Numbered from the stretch's first letter, positions 43,104 through 51,452 are shown. The stretch: DNA of 56,772 nt from Pararhodospirillum oryzae (GCF_007992075.1 NZ_BJZO01000013.1:1-56772), one strand, 5' to 3'. Translations and numbers: made by a program. Notes: generated by a model from the letters alone, not told the origin.

Positions 43104-44285
43104 TCAGGGCGTGAGATGTCCCTTTTTCTTGAAGCGCAGGTGCAAGAAGGCGTAAGCCCCCAGGCCCAGCACCAGGCCCCAGAAGGCAGCGCCCAGGCCC
43201 AGGAACGACATTCCCGACGCGGTCACCAGGAAGGTCAGCAAGGCCGGTTCGCGCTCGGAGTCGTTTTTCATGGCTCCGGCCAGCCCGCCCTGGATCGCGC
43301 CCAGCAGCGCCAGGCCGGCGGTGGTGGCGACCAGGGGCGCGGGAAGGGCGGCGAACACGGCGGCCAGCGTGGCCCCGAAGGCGCCGATCACGAGATAGAA
43401 CACGCCCAGGGCCACGCCGGCGATCCAGCGTTTGGCCGGGTTGGGATGGGCGTCGGGGCCGGTGCAGATGGCGGCGGTGATGGCGGCCAGATTGATGCCG
43501 TGGCTGCCAAAGCAGGCCAGCGGCACGGCCAGGGCCGACGGCCCCCACACCAGCGGCCCCGAGGGGGTCTGATAGCCAAAGGCGCGCAGCACGGCGACCC
43601 CGGGCACGAACTGGCCGGTGAGGGTGATCAGGGCCAGCGGCAGGCCCAGACTGACGATCGCCTCCCACGAAAAGACCGGAGTCACCCACACCGGGCGGGC
43701 CAGCTCGATTGAAACCCCCTGGAAGGCCAGTTCACCGGAAAGACCGGCGATGAGCGTCCCCACGGCGAGAACCCCGGCAATGGCGTAGCGCGGGGCGAGG
43801 CGGCGCAGCACCAGATAGGTGGCGATCATCGCCCCGACCAGGCCCGGTTCGTGGGGCAGCTCGGTGAAGACCTGAACGCCGAAACGAAACAAGATGCCCG
43901 CGAGCAAGGCGGCCGCGATCGACTGGGGCAGGCGCGCCGTCACCGCCTCGAAAAGCCCGCTCAGGCCCAGAAGGGTCAGCAGGCCGGCCGCGACCACGAA
44001 GGCGCCGATGGCCTCGGGCCACGGGACCAGCGGCAAGGCGGTGACCAGGAACGCCGCGCCTGGCGTCGACCACGCGGTGATGACCGGGGCGCGGGTGCGC
44101 CACGACAGCCAGATGGCCGACACGCCCGAGCCCACCGCGATGGCCCAGATCCACGACGACAGCGCGTCGGGCCCCAGGCCAGCCGCGCTGGCGGCCTGGA
44201 AAATGAGCACCGATGGCCCGGCGAACGACACAATCACGGCGATGAAGCCGGCGACGATGGCGGAAAGCGGCAGGGAGTCTTGCAA
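43104..44285 (-). CDS. BenE-family benzoate/H+ symporter-like transporter
   Basis: 393 residues, about 11-12 membrane spans, from TTG 44285 (GGAGG five bases upstream). Family features: FAGPSVLIFQAASAAGL in the first span, WSTPGAAFLV, GQFVPGVAVLRAFGY, and the long conserved FGSHGINLAAITAAICTG. Members move benzoate or related aromatic acids with protons at the inner membrane. It is divergent from a MocR regulator with 266 bp between them, an arrangement that suggests control by it. A family A repeat lies about 20 bp upstream of the start. Confidence 0.9.
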   Translation of the reverse strand: MQDSLPLSAIVAGFIAVIVSFAGPSVLIFQAASAAGLGPDALSSWIWAIAVGSGVSAIWLSWRTRAPVITAWSTPGAAFLVTALPLVPWPEAIGAFVVAAGLLTLLGLSGLFEAVTARLPQSIAAALLAGILFRFGVQVFTELPHEPGLVGAMIATYLVLRRLAPRYAIAGVLAVGTLIAGLSGELAFQGVSIELARPVWVTPVFSWEAIVSLGLPLALITLTGQFVPGVAVLRAFGYQTPSGPLVWGPSALAVPLACFGSHGINLAAITAAICTGPDAHPNPAKRWIAGVALGVFYLVIGAFGATLAAVFAALPAPLVATTAGLALLGAIQGGLAGAMKNDSEREPALLTFLVTASGMSFLGLGAAFWGLVLGLGAYAFLHLRFKKKGHLTP

Positions 44286-44306
44286 CGGGGCCTCCGTTTT
44301 TAGAGT

Positions 44307-44458
44307 GAGACCCGAAAAGGGGGAAGCGCTTTTCGGATAAGTCGAACGGAAAAACAAAGAGTTAGAGACCCGAAAAGGGGGAACCGCTTTTCGGATAAGT
44401 CGAGCGGAAAAACAAAGAGTTGGCGCATGGTGCCTGGGCCCGGGTCCAGGCACCATGC
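44307..44458. repeat. two-hairpin intergenic repeat, family A copy 3 with duplicated unit
   Basis: A 58-bp unit occurs twice in tandem (44307-44364, 44365-44422); each has CCGAAAAG and CTTTTCGG arms followed by ATAAGTCGA and ACAAAGAGTT. It is closed by a hairpin with perfect 13-bp arms GCATGGTGCCTGG (44425-44437) and CCAGGCACCATGC (44446-44458). Confidence 0.92.
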
Positions 44459-44551
44459 TCTGGACGGGATAGCCGGGCCCTGTCTTAAAAGGATGGCGGG
44501 GTGGCGCACAGGAGCAGATTTCGCCAAAACGAGCGGGACAGGGGAACGGGG

Positions 44552-45994
44552 ATGGGCGGACAGGATCGGGAGCACGACGCGGGCGCGTCCTATCGCTATC
44601 AGGCGATGACCCGGGAGCTGATCGCGCGCATCGAGGCCGGGCATTATGCCGAGGGCGAGCGCCTGCCCTCGGTGCGGGCGCTGATGCGCGCGCACCAGGT
44701 CAGCATGACCACGGCGTCGCGGGTGCTGGTCGAGCTGGAAAGCCAGGGCTACGCGTTTTCGCGCGAGCGGTCGGGTTTTTTCGTCCAGCCTCGGCCGCCC
44801 CGGACCGGCACGACCCCCACCACCCCCACCCCCACCCGCACCGCCCGGCCGGCCGTGGTGTCGATGAACGCCCTCGTCGCCAGCCTGTTCAGGGCCCAGG
44901 CCGGGGAGGGGCAGCTGTCGCTGGGCGCGGCCGAGCTGGCGGCGGAGCTGCTGCCCACCCGGGCGCTGACCCAGGCCATGATCAAGGTGGCCCGCGCAAG
45001 CGGCGCCGAGGGGATTCTGTATGGCCCGGCCGGCGGCGAGCCGGCGTTGCGCCATCAGATCGCGCGGTGGATGGGCACCCGGGGGGTGGTGGTGGCGCCC
45101 GAGGAAGTTTGGATCACCGAGGGGGAAAGCGGGGCCATGGGCGCGGCGCTCAGGGCCCTGACCCGCCCGGGCGATCTGGTCGCCGTTGAATCTCCCACCT
45201 ATTTTGGCCTGCTGCGCTGGATCGAGGCCCTGGGCCTGCAAGCGGTCGAGATCGCCACCGACCCCCGCCTGGGGGTGGATGTGGAGGAACTGGAGCGGGT
45301 CCTTGAGACGCTTCCCGTGGCCGTGATCGCCGTCAATCCGGTGTTTCACAATCCCTTTGGCGGCACCGTGCCGCCCGAGCGGATGCAGGCCCTCATCCGG
45401 CTGGCGGCCCGCCACCGGGTCCCGGTCATCGAGGATGACGTGTATGGCGCCTTGTCCTTCGATTCCCACGGAGTCGCCCCCTTGCGCGCGCACGACGAGG
45501 CGGGAGGGGTGCTGTACTGCTCGTCGTTTTCCAAGACCGTGGCGCCGGGCTACCGGGTGGGCTGGTGCCTGCCCGGGCGCTGGGCGGAGCGCCTGGCCCT
45601 GTTTCCGTTCGGCGGCGCGGTCCTGCCCCAGCGGGCGCTCGCCGTTTTCCTGGCGGGGCGGGCCCATGCCCGCCACCTGGAGGGCCTGCGCGCCTTGTTC
45701 GCGGGGCAGGCCAGCCGGATCCGGGCCCTGGTGCTGGAGGCCTTTCCCGAGGGCACCCGGATCAGCGACCCCCGGGGCGGCTATGTGTTTTGGGTCGAGG
45801 GACCGGCCTCGTTCGATGCCCTGGGCTTCCATGCCCGGGCCCGGGCCCATGGCATCGGCATCGCGCCCGGGCCCTTGTTCTCGCCCACCGGCCGCTTCGC
45901 CAACGCGTTTCGCCTGAGCGTGGGCCGCCCGCTCACGCCAGGGGTGGAGGAGGCGATTCGCACCTTGGGACGGCTGGCGCGGGGCGGCGACTGA
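44552..45994 (+). CDS. MocR-type transcriptional regulator (GntR HTH + aminotransferase fold)
   Basis: 480 residues from ATG 44552, preceded by AGGGGA; a GTG at 44501 is also open. Residues 15-80 form a GntR winged helix (GERLPSVRALMRAHQVSMTT). After a Thr/Pro linker follows a fold-type I aminotransferase domain with the PLP Lys in YCSSFSKTVAPGYRVGW, plus GPAGGEPALRHQIARWM and VNPVFHNPFGGTV. MocR proteins use PLP as a sensor and are not usually catalytic. It faces away from the BenE-like transporter gene, the probable target. Effector unknown. Confidence 0.93.
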   Translation: MGGQDREHDAGASYRYQAMTRELIARIEAGHYAEGERLPSVRALMRAHQVSMTTASRVLVELESQGYAFSRERSGFFVQPRPPRTGTTPTTPTPTRTARPAVVSMNALVASLFRAQAGEGQLSLGAAELAAELLPTRALTQAMIKVARASGAEGILYGPAGGEPALRHQIARWMGTRGVVVAPEEVWITEGESGAMGAALRALTRPGDLVAVESPTYFGLLRWIEALGLQAVEIATDPRLGVDVEELERVLETLPVAVIAVNPVFHNPFGGTVPPERMQALIRLAARHRVPVIEDDVYGALSFDSHGVAPLRAHDEAGGVLYCSSFSKTVAPGYRVGWCLPGRWAERLALFPFGGAVLPQRALAVFLAGRAHARHLEGLRALFAGQASRIRALVLEAFPEGTRISDPRGGYVFWVEGPASFDALGFHARARAHGIGIAPGPLFSPTGRFANAFRLSVGRPLTPGVEEAIRTLGRLARGGD

Positions 45995-46101
45995 TCCGGG
46001 AAACCGCGTCGGGAATCGGGTTTTTGTCGGGAAACGCAAACAAGGGGAAATCTTGAGAAAGGCGGGGTTCGCTGCGATACTAAGACGCAATCGCGATATC
46101 G

Positions 46102-46140
46102 TGCCCCAAGAGAGCCACTCAACGAGCCGGCCTTGGGGCA
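46102..46140 (+). promoter_or_regulatory. inverted repeat upstream of flavodoxin gene
   Basis: TGCCCCAAG (46102-46110) and CTTGGGGCA (46132-46140), a perfect 9-bp repeat with a 21-base loop, about 40 bp before the start codon. Could be a leader hairpin or a protein site; the long loop favours RNA. Confidence 0.45.
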
Positions 46141-46179
46141 GGCGCCCGGCGCGGACGGCCCCAAGGAAGGATGATCCCC

Positions 46180-46662
46180 ATGAGTGTTCACGTGATTTAT
46201 GGCTCCGACGGAGGAACCACCCGTGCCCTTGCCCAACGGCTGGCAAGCCGGCTTGGCGGGCGCGCGATTGATGTTGCCCAGGCCCGGGTCGAGGATTTCG
46301 AAACGCCCAGCCTGCTGGTCCTGGGGTCGCCCACCTATGGCTTCGGCGACCTGCAAACGGACTGGGAAGACCGTCTGGCCTTGATCAAGGAGGCCAACCT
46401 GTCGGGCAAGCGGGTGGCCCTGTTCGGCACCGGCGACCAGGGCATGTACCCGGATACGTTCGTTGATGCGATGGGGGTGTTGTACGACGCGGTCGTGGGG
46501 CGGGGGGCCGAGGTGGTGGGATTCACCGCGACCGACGGATACACCCACACGGCTTCCACCGCCGTGCGTGACGGGCGTTTCGTGGGCCTGGCCCTGGACG
46601 AGGATCAGCAGCCGAAGTTGACCGAAAAGCGCCTGTCGGCGTGGGTCGATCAGATTCGATAA
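46180..46662 (+). CDS. flavodoxin (long-chain, FldA/NifF-like)
   Basis: 160 residues from ATG 46180, with AAGGAAGG nine bases upstream (ATG 46171 is too near that site). The FMN phosphate loop is GSDGGTTRALA; SPTYGFGDLQTDWED and FGTGDQGMYPDTFVDAMGVL surround the flavin, and the closing LALDEDQQPKLTEKRLSAWV is characteristic of long-chain flavodoxins. A one-electron carrier, used in place of ferredoxin under iron limitation or to feed nitrogenase. ribF, which makes its FMN, lies 0.9 kb away on the other strand. A palindrome precedes the gene. High confidence. Confidence 0.93.
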   Translation: MSVHVIYGSDGGTTRALAQRLASRLGGRAIDVAQARVEDFETPSLLVLGSPTYGFGDLQTDWEDRLALIKEANLSGKRVALFGTGDQGMYPDTFVDAMGVLYDAVVGRGAEVVGFTATDGYTHTASTAVRDGRFVGLALDEDQQPKLTEKRLSAWVDQIR

Positions 46663-46716
46663 GATCGGGCGGGGGCGGCTGGTCGGGGCCCGTGTCGATC
46701 TGTTTCATCCGCTCCT

Positions 46717-46739
46717 CCAAGGCCCGCTTCTGGCCTTGG
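46717..46739. terminator. hairpin between convergent genes
   Basis: CCAAGGCC (46717-46724) and GGCCTTGG (46732-46739), loop of seven, between the flavodoxin and the unknown minus-strand gene. No U-tract. Confidence 0.45.
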
Positions 46740-46768
46740 GGAGCGAAGGGGAGGCGGTGGCGGACGCC

Positions 46769-47119
46769 TTACACCAGGTCGGGACGGGTAAAGAGGTAGC
46801 CTTCCTCGTCCTTCCACTGGGTCTTGCCCATCAAGGCATGGCGCACGGGGCAAACATAGGTGCGCTCCAGGCCTTGCGCGCGCTCGACGATCGAGCACAG
46901 TTCCTCGAACGCGACCGGATGACCGTTTTCGTCGACGATTTCGCCGCCCTCGGCAATCCGCTGGCGCCAGTCGGCCCACGAGGTGATTTCCTCGTTGCCG
47001 TAGAACAGGAACTTCCAGCCCCATTTTTCACTGCCCAGCGGCAGACGGATGGCATTCGCGTCACGGCCCGAGGCCTGCACGGAAGCGGGGGTGGCTTGCA
47101 AGAAATATTGGGTTTCCAT
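46769..47119 (-). CDS. conserved-looking hypothetical protein, 116 aa
   Basis: 116 residues from ATG 47119 (GAAGAAG upstream). A compact soluble protein rich in aromatic residues: SEKWGWKFLFYGNEEITSWA, then an acidic segment ENGHPVAFEELCSIVERAQG, then YVCPVRHALMGKTQWKDEEG. Two Cys and several His are present but no known metal motif. I do not recognise the family. It is convergent with flavodoxin and has a 440-bp AT-richer upstream region containing a striking 21-bp palindrome, suggesting regulated expression. A role linked to flavodoxin or redox metabolism would be a guess. Confidence 0.75.
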   Translation of the reverse strand: METQYFLQATPASVQASGRDANAIRLPLGSEKWGWKFLFYGNEEITSWADWRQRIAEGGEIVDENGHPVAFEELCSIVERAQGLERTYVCPVRHALMGKTQWKDEEGYLFTRPDLV

Positions 47120-47566
47120 GACGCTTCTTCTTTGTTCCAGGGGGAGGGCGGGTTGGCTCCGGAGGAGATTTCCAAGGGGGAGGGTCCCACGCCGCTTGTT
47201 GAAAAGAAGAATACATCCACCCAAAAGGATAGGTAAAGGGGGTATCTGAGGGGTGCCGTACAAACCTAAGGCTGTAAATTTCGGAACCGTAACAAAATAT
47301 ATCCGTACTGCGTGTTCGGGGGAGATTTAACGCCTCTTGCGTTTTTTCTTGGTCCTCCTTTGGTAAAAATTTTACCAAATTAAGCGGGAAAGCCTCAAAA
47401 ATAGGGAAAAAGCAGGGTATCCGGGGGGCTCGAAAGCGCCCCCAGGCGTGTTTTGTGTCTTGATTTTCTCTCGGGTGGGGGCGACTCGACGTCGGCTCGC
47501 CCAGGGAATCAGGCGAAACCCCGCGCCCCGCCGGGGGGATTGGTTTTTGTTTCTTTCAAGAAATAA
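47120..47566. other. 447-bp intergenic region with operator-like palindrome
   Basis: Lies between the 116-aa gene (start 47119) and the end of ribF. AT-rich between about 47195 and 47400. Contains the perfect palindrome at 47359-47379. A 105-codon frame (47061-47378) crosses it but begins inside the palindrome and is not protein-like at its end. Confidence 0.6.
47359..47379. promoter_or_regulatory. perfect 21-bp palindrome, orphan operator
   Basis: TTTGGTAAAA (47359-47368), central A, TTTTACCAAA (47370-47379). Perfect symmetry, AT-rich in a GC-rich genome, 240 bp upstream of the 116-aa gene. It does not fit NtrC (TGCACC), Fnr (TTGAT-N4-ATCAA) or NifA (TGT-N10-ACA) sites. The binding protein is unknown. 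Confidence 0.6.
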
Positions 47567-48529
47567 TCAGGCCGGAGGAAACATCAGGCCATCGGCCTGA
47601 AGCAGGGCTTTCGTCTGGTCCACGTCGTGCCTGATCTGGGCTTGCAGGGCTTCCAGCCCGTTGAACGCCTGCTCCGGGCGCAGGAAGTGGTGAAACCGTA
47701 CCCGGACGTGGCGGCCGTACAGATCGGGGGCCGCGTCAAGCAGGTGGACTTCCAGCACCGGTTCGCCGCCGCCGAAGGTGGGGCGACGGCCGAAGTTGGC
47801 CACGGCGGGCAGGAATTTGGTATCCAGCCCGCTGTCCACCCCGGCGGTGACCGCGTAGACTCCGGCCCGGGGGTGCTGGTAGGGCCCCAGGCGCAGGTTG
47901 GCGGTGGGAAAGCCCAGGGTGCGGCCGCGCCGGTCCCCGTGTTCCACGCGCCCCTCGATTTCCCAGGGGTGGCCGAGCAGGCTGGTCGCCTTGTCGAGCT
48001 CGCCGGCCATCAGGGCCTCGCGCACCCGGGTCGAGGAGTAGACCAGCCCTTGCGGATCGCGCACCGGGGCCACGGCCGTGACCCCGAAGCCGCCGTCCAG
48101 GGCCATGGACTGCAACAGGGCAACCGTGCCCGCCCGCCGGTGGCCAAAGGCGTAATCCTGGCCCACCACCACGTGCGCGACCCCCAGCCCCTTCAGCAGG
48201 ACCTCGTTCACGAACCATTCGGGCGTGCCCTGGGACAAGGGAATGTCGAAGGCCTGCACATACAGGAAATCGGCCCCCAGTTCGGCGATCAGGTGCGCCT
48301 TCAGGCGAAAGGGCGTGAGCGTGAAGGGCGGCAGGTCGGGCTGGAAGAAACGCCGGGGGTGGGGTTCAAAAGTCATCACCCCCAGGGGACGCCCCTGGTC
48401 GTGGGCGATGGCCCGCGCCGCTCCGATCACGCGCTGATGGCCCCGGTGAATGCCGTCGAAGTTGCCCAGGGCCACGGACCCCCCACGCAGGGAAGCCGGC
48501 AATTCCGAGTAATGGCGCAGCACGCGCAT
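47567..48529 (-). CDS. ribF: bifunctional riboflavin kinase/FAD synthetase
   Basis: 320 residues. The N-terminal FAD synthetase (nucleotidyltransferase) has LGNFDGIHRGHQRVI, the GxHxGH-type motif, and a later SSTRVREAL; the C-terminal flavokinase has the conserved GRTLGFPTANLRL (PTAN) and RAGVYAVTAGV. It converts riboflavin to FMN and FMN to FAD in the cytoplasm. Length is normal. It may help supply the flavodoxin and the BLUF and photolyase flavins in the neighbourhood. Start ATG 48529 with GGAG upstream. Confidence 0.95.
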   Translation of the reverse strand: MRVLRHYSELPASLRGGSVALGNFDGIHRGHQRVIGAARAIAHDQGRPLGVMTFEPHPRRFFQPDLPPFTLTPFRLKAHLIAELGADFLYVQAFDIPLSQGTPEWFVNEVLLKGLGVAHVVVGQDYAFGHRRAGTVALLQSMALDGGFGVTAVAPVRDPQGLVYSSTRVREALMAGELDKATSLLGHPWEIEGRVEHGDRRGRTLGFPTANLRLGPYQHPRAGVYAVTAGVDSGLDTKFLPAVANFGRRPTFGGGEPVLEVHLLDAAPDLYGRHVRVRFHHFLRPEQAFNGLEALQAQIRHDVDQTKALLQADGLMFPPA

Positions 48530-48761
48530 CGATCAAAGGACTCCACACCAAAGCCGGCGCCCGACCCGCCGGCTCCCGATCACGGGAACACCCCCGTCAA
48601 ACCGTCGCGTCGGGCAGCGCCGGAAGCCTGTGCCGTTCGATTCCTCGCGGGCAAGGATTCGAAGGAGACTCCCCGGAAAACTACGGTTCCCGGTCAGACC
48701 TGGATCAACCCGACCAGGGGGGCGTGTCGTCGCTCGCCCCCCAGGGATGGGCGAAACGCCC

Positions 48762-49205
48762 TCAGGCGGAAGCCGGGCGGGCGGGAACCATCACCGTGGC
48801 CTCGCCGTCCACCACCACCTTGCCGGCGACGGTGCAGAAGGTGCGCAAGGTCACGAACCGCTTGGCCGGCACCAGGCTGGTGACCTCGGCGGTGGCGGTG
48901 ACCGTGTCGCCAATGCGCACCGGCGCCTTGAAGCGCAGGGACTGCCCCACGTAGATCGCGCCCGGCCCGGGCAGGCGGGTGCCCAGCACCGCCGAAATGA
49001 ACCCGGCCGCCAGCATGCCGTGGGCGATGCGTCCGCCGAACGGGCTGGTTTTCATGTACTCTTCGTTCACATGGGCCGGATTGGTATCCATGGTGACGCC
49101 GGCGAAAAGATAGATGTCCGACTCGCTGACCGTTTTGGCCAGGCTGGCGGTCATGCCTTCCGTCAGGTCCTCGAAATAGTAAAGCGTGGGATCGGCGGCG
49201 CTCAA
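48762..49205 (-). CDS. MaoC-family (R)-specific enoyl-CoA hydratase
   Basis: 147 residues from TTG 49205, with AGGAGA seven bases upstream. Hotdog fold with the hydratase-2 motif: Asp and His in TMDTNPAHVNEEYM, then FGGRIAHGMLAAGFISAVLG. Members hydrate crotonyl-CoA and other short enoyl-CoAs to (R)-3-hydroxyacyl-CoA, often feeding polyhydroxyalkanoate synthesis in phototrophs. It stands alone, 232 bp upstream of the ribF start on the same strand. Longer open frames upstream are GC artefacts. Confidence 0.9.
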   Translation of the reverse strand: MSAADPTLYYFEDLTEGMTASLAKTVSESDIYLFAGVTMDTNPAHVNEEYMKTSPFGGRIAHGMLAAGFISAVLGTRLPGPGAIYVGQSLRFKAPVRIGDTVTATAEVTSLVPAKRFVTLRTFCTVAGKVVVDGEATVMVPARPASA

Positions 49206-49756
49206 TGGCTGTCTCCTGGAACGGCGCGGAACAAAGCGGACGACAAAGACGCCCTTTCCCATTCGCCCGCTCCTTGTGCCTTGCGGGCACGGCCGGACAA
49301 AATGGACGCATTGCGCACTATACCCGTGCTCCGGCCTCAGTGAAAGGCCCCCGCCCTCTCCTTTGTGCGGCGCGTCGAAGGAAGGCGGAACACGCGGGGG
49401 GCAGGTGGCCGGTCCCGGGGGGAGAGCCCGGGGAAGCCCGTGCTCCAAGGAGCGAGGCCCCCGTCAGGGGCTGGCGGCGGGGGGCTGGCGGCGGGGGCAC
49501 GGCCGGGTCGTTCCAGGGAACATCCTCTTCGAGGTGGCGTGTTTAAATTCAGTCTAATCTCGCGTGGGCTTGGCGAAATCGATAAAATTCCTTGAATCTC
49601 TCGTGTCCCGGCCCGGCCGGTCTTGCATTGATTCGCCGGCCGGCGATCCCATTTTAAGCAGGGAGCCAGGCGGCTTTTGTTTTCCCCTTTGGGAGGCCTG
49701 TCCTCCTGGCTCCTCGCTTTCCATTCGTTATTACCGACCGAAGGGGGTTCGCTCCG
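49206..49756. other. 551-bp region between MaoC and BLUF genes
   Basis: No supportable gene. The left part is GC-rich with a short direct repeat of GGGGCTGGCGGCGG near 49464-49495. The right part (49540-49750) is AT-richer and should carry the BLUF promoter; it has GGCCGG (49615-49620) and CCGGCC (49636-49641) as an inverted repeat. Confidence 0.45.
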
Positions 49757-50323
49757 ATGGTCCATCATCTTGCTTACGTCAGCCATGACATGGGACTCAG
49801 CGCGTCCGATTTCGCGTCGTTGACCGCGACGTCGCGGGTGCGCAACCGTCATCATGCGATCGGGGGATTCCTGCTGAAGCTGGACGGGATTTTTTTCCAG
49901 GTGCTGGAGGGAGAAAGCGGCCCCGTGCACGATCTCATGGGGCGGATCGCCCTGGATCCTCGCCACCGCGACCCCCGGATCGTGCTCGATCAGGAAGCCC
50001 CCGCCCGCTTGTTCGTGGGGTGGGGCATGGCCGAGGTGAACGCCATCCCCCGGGTGCTGGGAAGCATGGGGCGGGCGGCTCTTCCCTGGGGAGAGCGGCT
50101 GTACGAAGCCCTGGTCGAGGATCCGCTTCTGGCCAGCCAGATGATCGCGGCCGGGGCCTTGCTCCACGATCTGGCCGCCCAGCCCGGCGCCGAGGTTCTG
50201 GCCGCGCCGGGCAAGATGGGGGTCCCCACCCCTCCGGTGCCGGGGATGGGGGCGGTGGTGCTCAGCCTGAACGATCCGGGCGTTTCTTCTCCCCACCACG
50301 GGGGCGCGCGCTTACCAGGGTGA
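49757..50323 (+). CDS. BLUF-domain blue-light photoreceptor
   Basis: 188 residues. Residues 3-95 form a BLUF (FAD-binding) domain with the photoactive residues in place: Tyr7 (HLAYVS), Asn30, Gln48 (FFQVLEG), Trp89 and Met91 (VGWGM), each within two positions of cyanobacterial PixD numbering. The C-terminal 90 residues are partly helical with no known output domain, so it probably acts through protein contacts, like PixD or short BLUF proteins that regulate photosynthesis genes or motility. The last 62 bp overlap the 3' end of the convergent EamA gene. Start ATG 49757 has AAGGGGG upstream. Confidence 0.92.
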   Translation: MVHHLAYVSHDMGLSASDFASLTATSRVRNRHHAIGGFLLKLDGIFFQVLEGESGPVHDLMGRIALDPRHRDPRIVLDQEAPARLFVGWGMAEVNAIPRVLGSMGRAALPWGERLYEALVEDPLLASQMIAAGALLHDLAAQPGAEVLAAPGKMGVPTPPVPGMGAVVLSLNDPGVSSPHHGGARLPG

Positions 50324-51206
50324 TTCCCCCCAAGATCGCGACCAGGGCCACGCCGTGGTACCAGGCGATTTGTTCCCCCAGCACGGCCACGGCCATGAGC
50401 GCGGTCAGGACCGGGATCAGGTTGGTGTAGATGCCGGCAATCCCGGGACCAACGGCGGCCAGGCCCCGGTTCCAGCAGCCAAAGGCAACCAGGGCCGGAA
50501 ACACGGCGGTGTAGGGCAAGATCCAGGCCGTGGTCCAGGTCAGCGGCATGCCGCTTCCCGAGGCCCCCTCCCAAACGGCGAGGGGGGTCAGGATCACGAG
50601 GCCGCCGATCATCTGGGCGGTGAGGAACTCCAGGGCGCCGAGGCCGGGCGGATGGCGGCGCAGCGTGACCGAGTACGCGGACCACGACACGGTCGCGAGC
50701 AGCATCAGCCCATCGCCCGGGTTCAAGGTCAGCGAAGCGGCCAGGGCCGGATCGCCGCGCAGCAGCACCAGCACGACGCCACACAGGGAAATCCCGATGC
50801 CGGCCCATTGCAGCACGCGCAGGCGATCGCCCAGAACCAGGCGGGCCATCAGGGCCATGATCACCGGCATGGACGCGCCCACCAGCGACACATTAAGCGC
50901 GGTCGAGTGGTTGAGGGCGGCGTACATCAAGGCGTTGTAGGCCCCGGCGCTCAGCGTGCCCAACGTCAGCAGCAAGGGCCATTGCCGGCGCACCACCGCG
51001 CGCTGGCGCCACAAGGCGCGCCCGGTCAGGGGCAGGATGAACAGCACCGCCAGCGTCCAGCGCCAGAACGCGAGGCTAATGGGCGGAATGCCGGCCGTGG
51101 CCGCGATCTTGCCGACGATGGCGTTGGTCGCCCAGAAAAACGCGGCCAGACACAAAAGAACGGGCGGCGCGAACAAAAGCGCCCGAAAGGGAGAAGAACC
51201 GGCCAT
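50262..51206 (-). CDS. EamA/DMT-family transporter
   Basis: 314 residues with ten hydrophobic spans in two EamA repeats. LAAFFWATNAIVGKIAATAG opens repeat 1 and MLLATVSWSAYSVTLRRH opens repeat 2; PVIMALMARLVLGDRL and PVLTALMAVAVLGEQI are the matching ends. Drug/metabolite exporters of this family move amino acids or metabolites outward; substrate unknown. Its 3' end overlaps the BLUF gene by 62 bp, a convergent arrangement that could cause transcript interference. Confidence 0.9.
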   Translation of the reverse strand: MAGSSPFRALLFAPPVLLCLAAFFWATNAIVGKIAATAGIPPISLAFWRWTLAVLFILPLTGRALWRQRAVVRRQWPLLLTLGTLSAGAYNALMYAALNHSTALNVSLVGASMPVIMALMARLVLGDRLRVLQWAGIGISLCGVVLVLLRGDPALAASLTLNPGDGLMLLATVSWSAYSVTLRRHPPGLGALEFLTAQMIGGLVILTPLAVWEGASGSGMPLTWTTAWILPYTAVFPALVAFGCWNRGLAAVGPGIAGIYTNLIPVLTALMAVAVLGEQIAWYHGVALVAILGGITLVSARPRGGEKKRPDRSG

Positions 51207-51452
51207 GACCCGGACCTTGTTGCTGGAAGGTGGAGGTGCCGGGGCACCGGGATGGGAGGGGAGGGAAGAGGAGGGAGGGGGAATGGCCCCGATCGCGGCC
51301 CGGGGGAGACGGGACCGTCCGCGAGACGCGCCACCCTTGTTTCAGGTGACGGCGGGCCGGGGGACCTTATATTAAGGGCGAGGCAAGGCGGCCCGCAACC
51401 ATGCGCCGGGTCGCCTTGCCGGCCCTTGTTTTGGTGGATCAAGGAAACCCCC

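Noticed and set aside
47061-47378. 105-codon minus-strand frame across the palindrome region
   Set aside because: Starts inside the perfect palindrome, overlaps the 116-aa gene out of phase and loses protein-like character in its second half.
49337-50299. 320-codon minus-strand frame opposite the BLUF gene
   Set aside because: No domain character and it overlaps the well-supported BLUF gene entirely.
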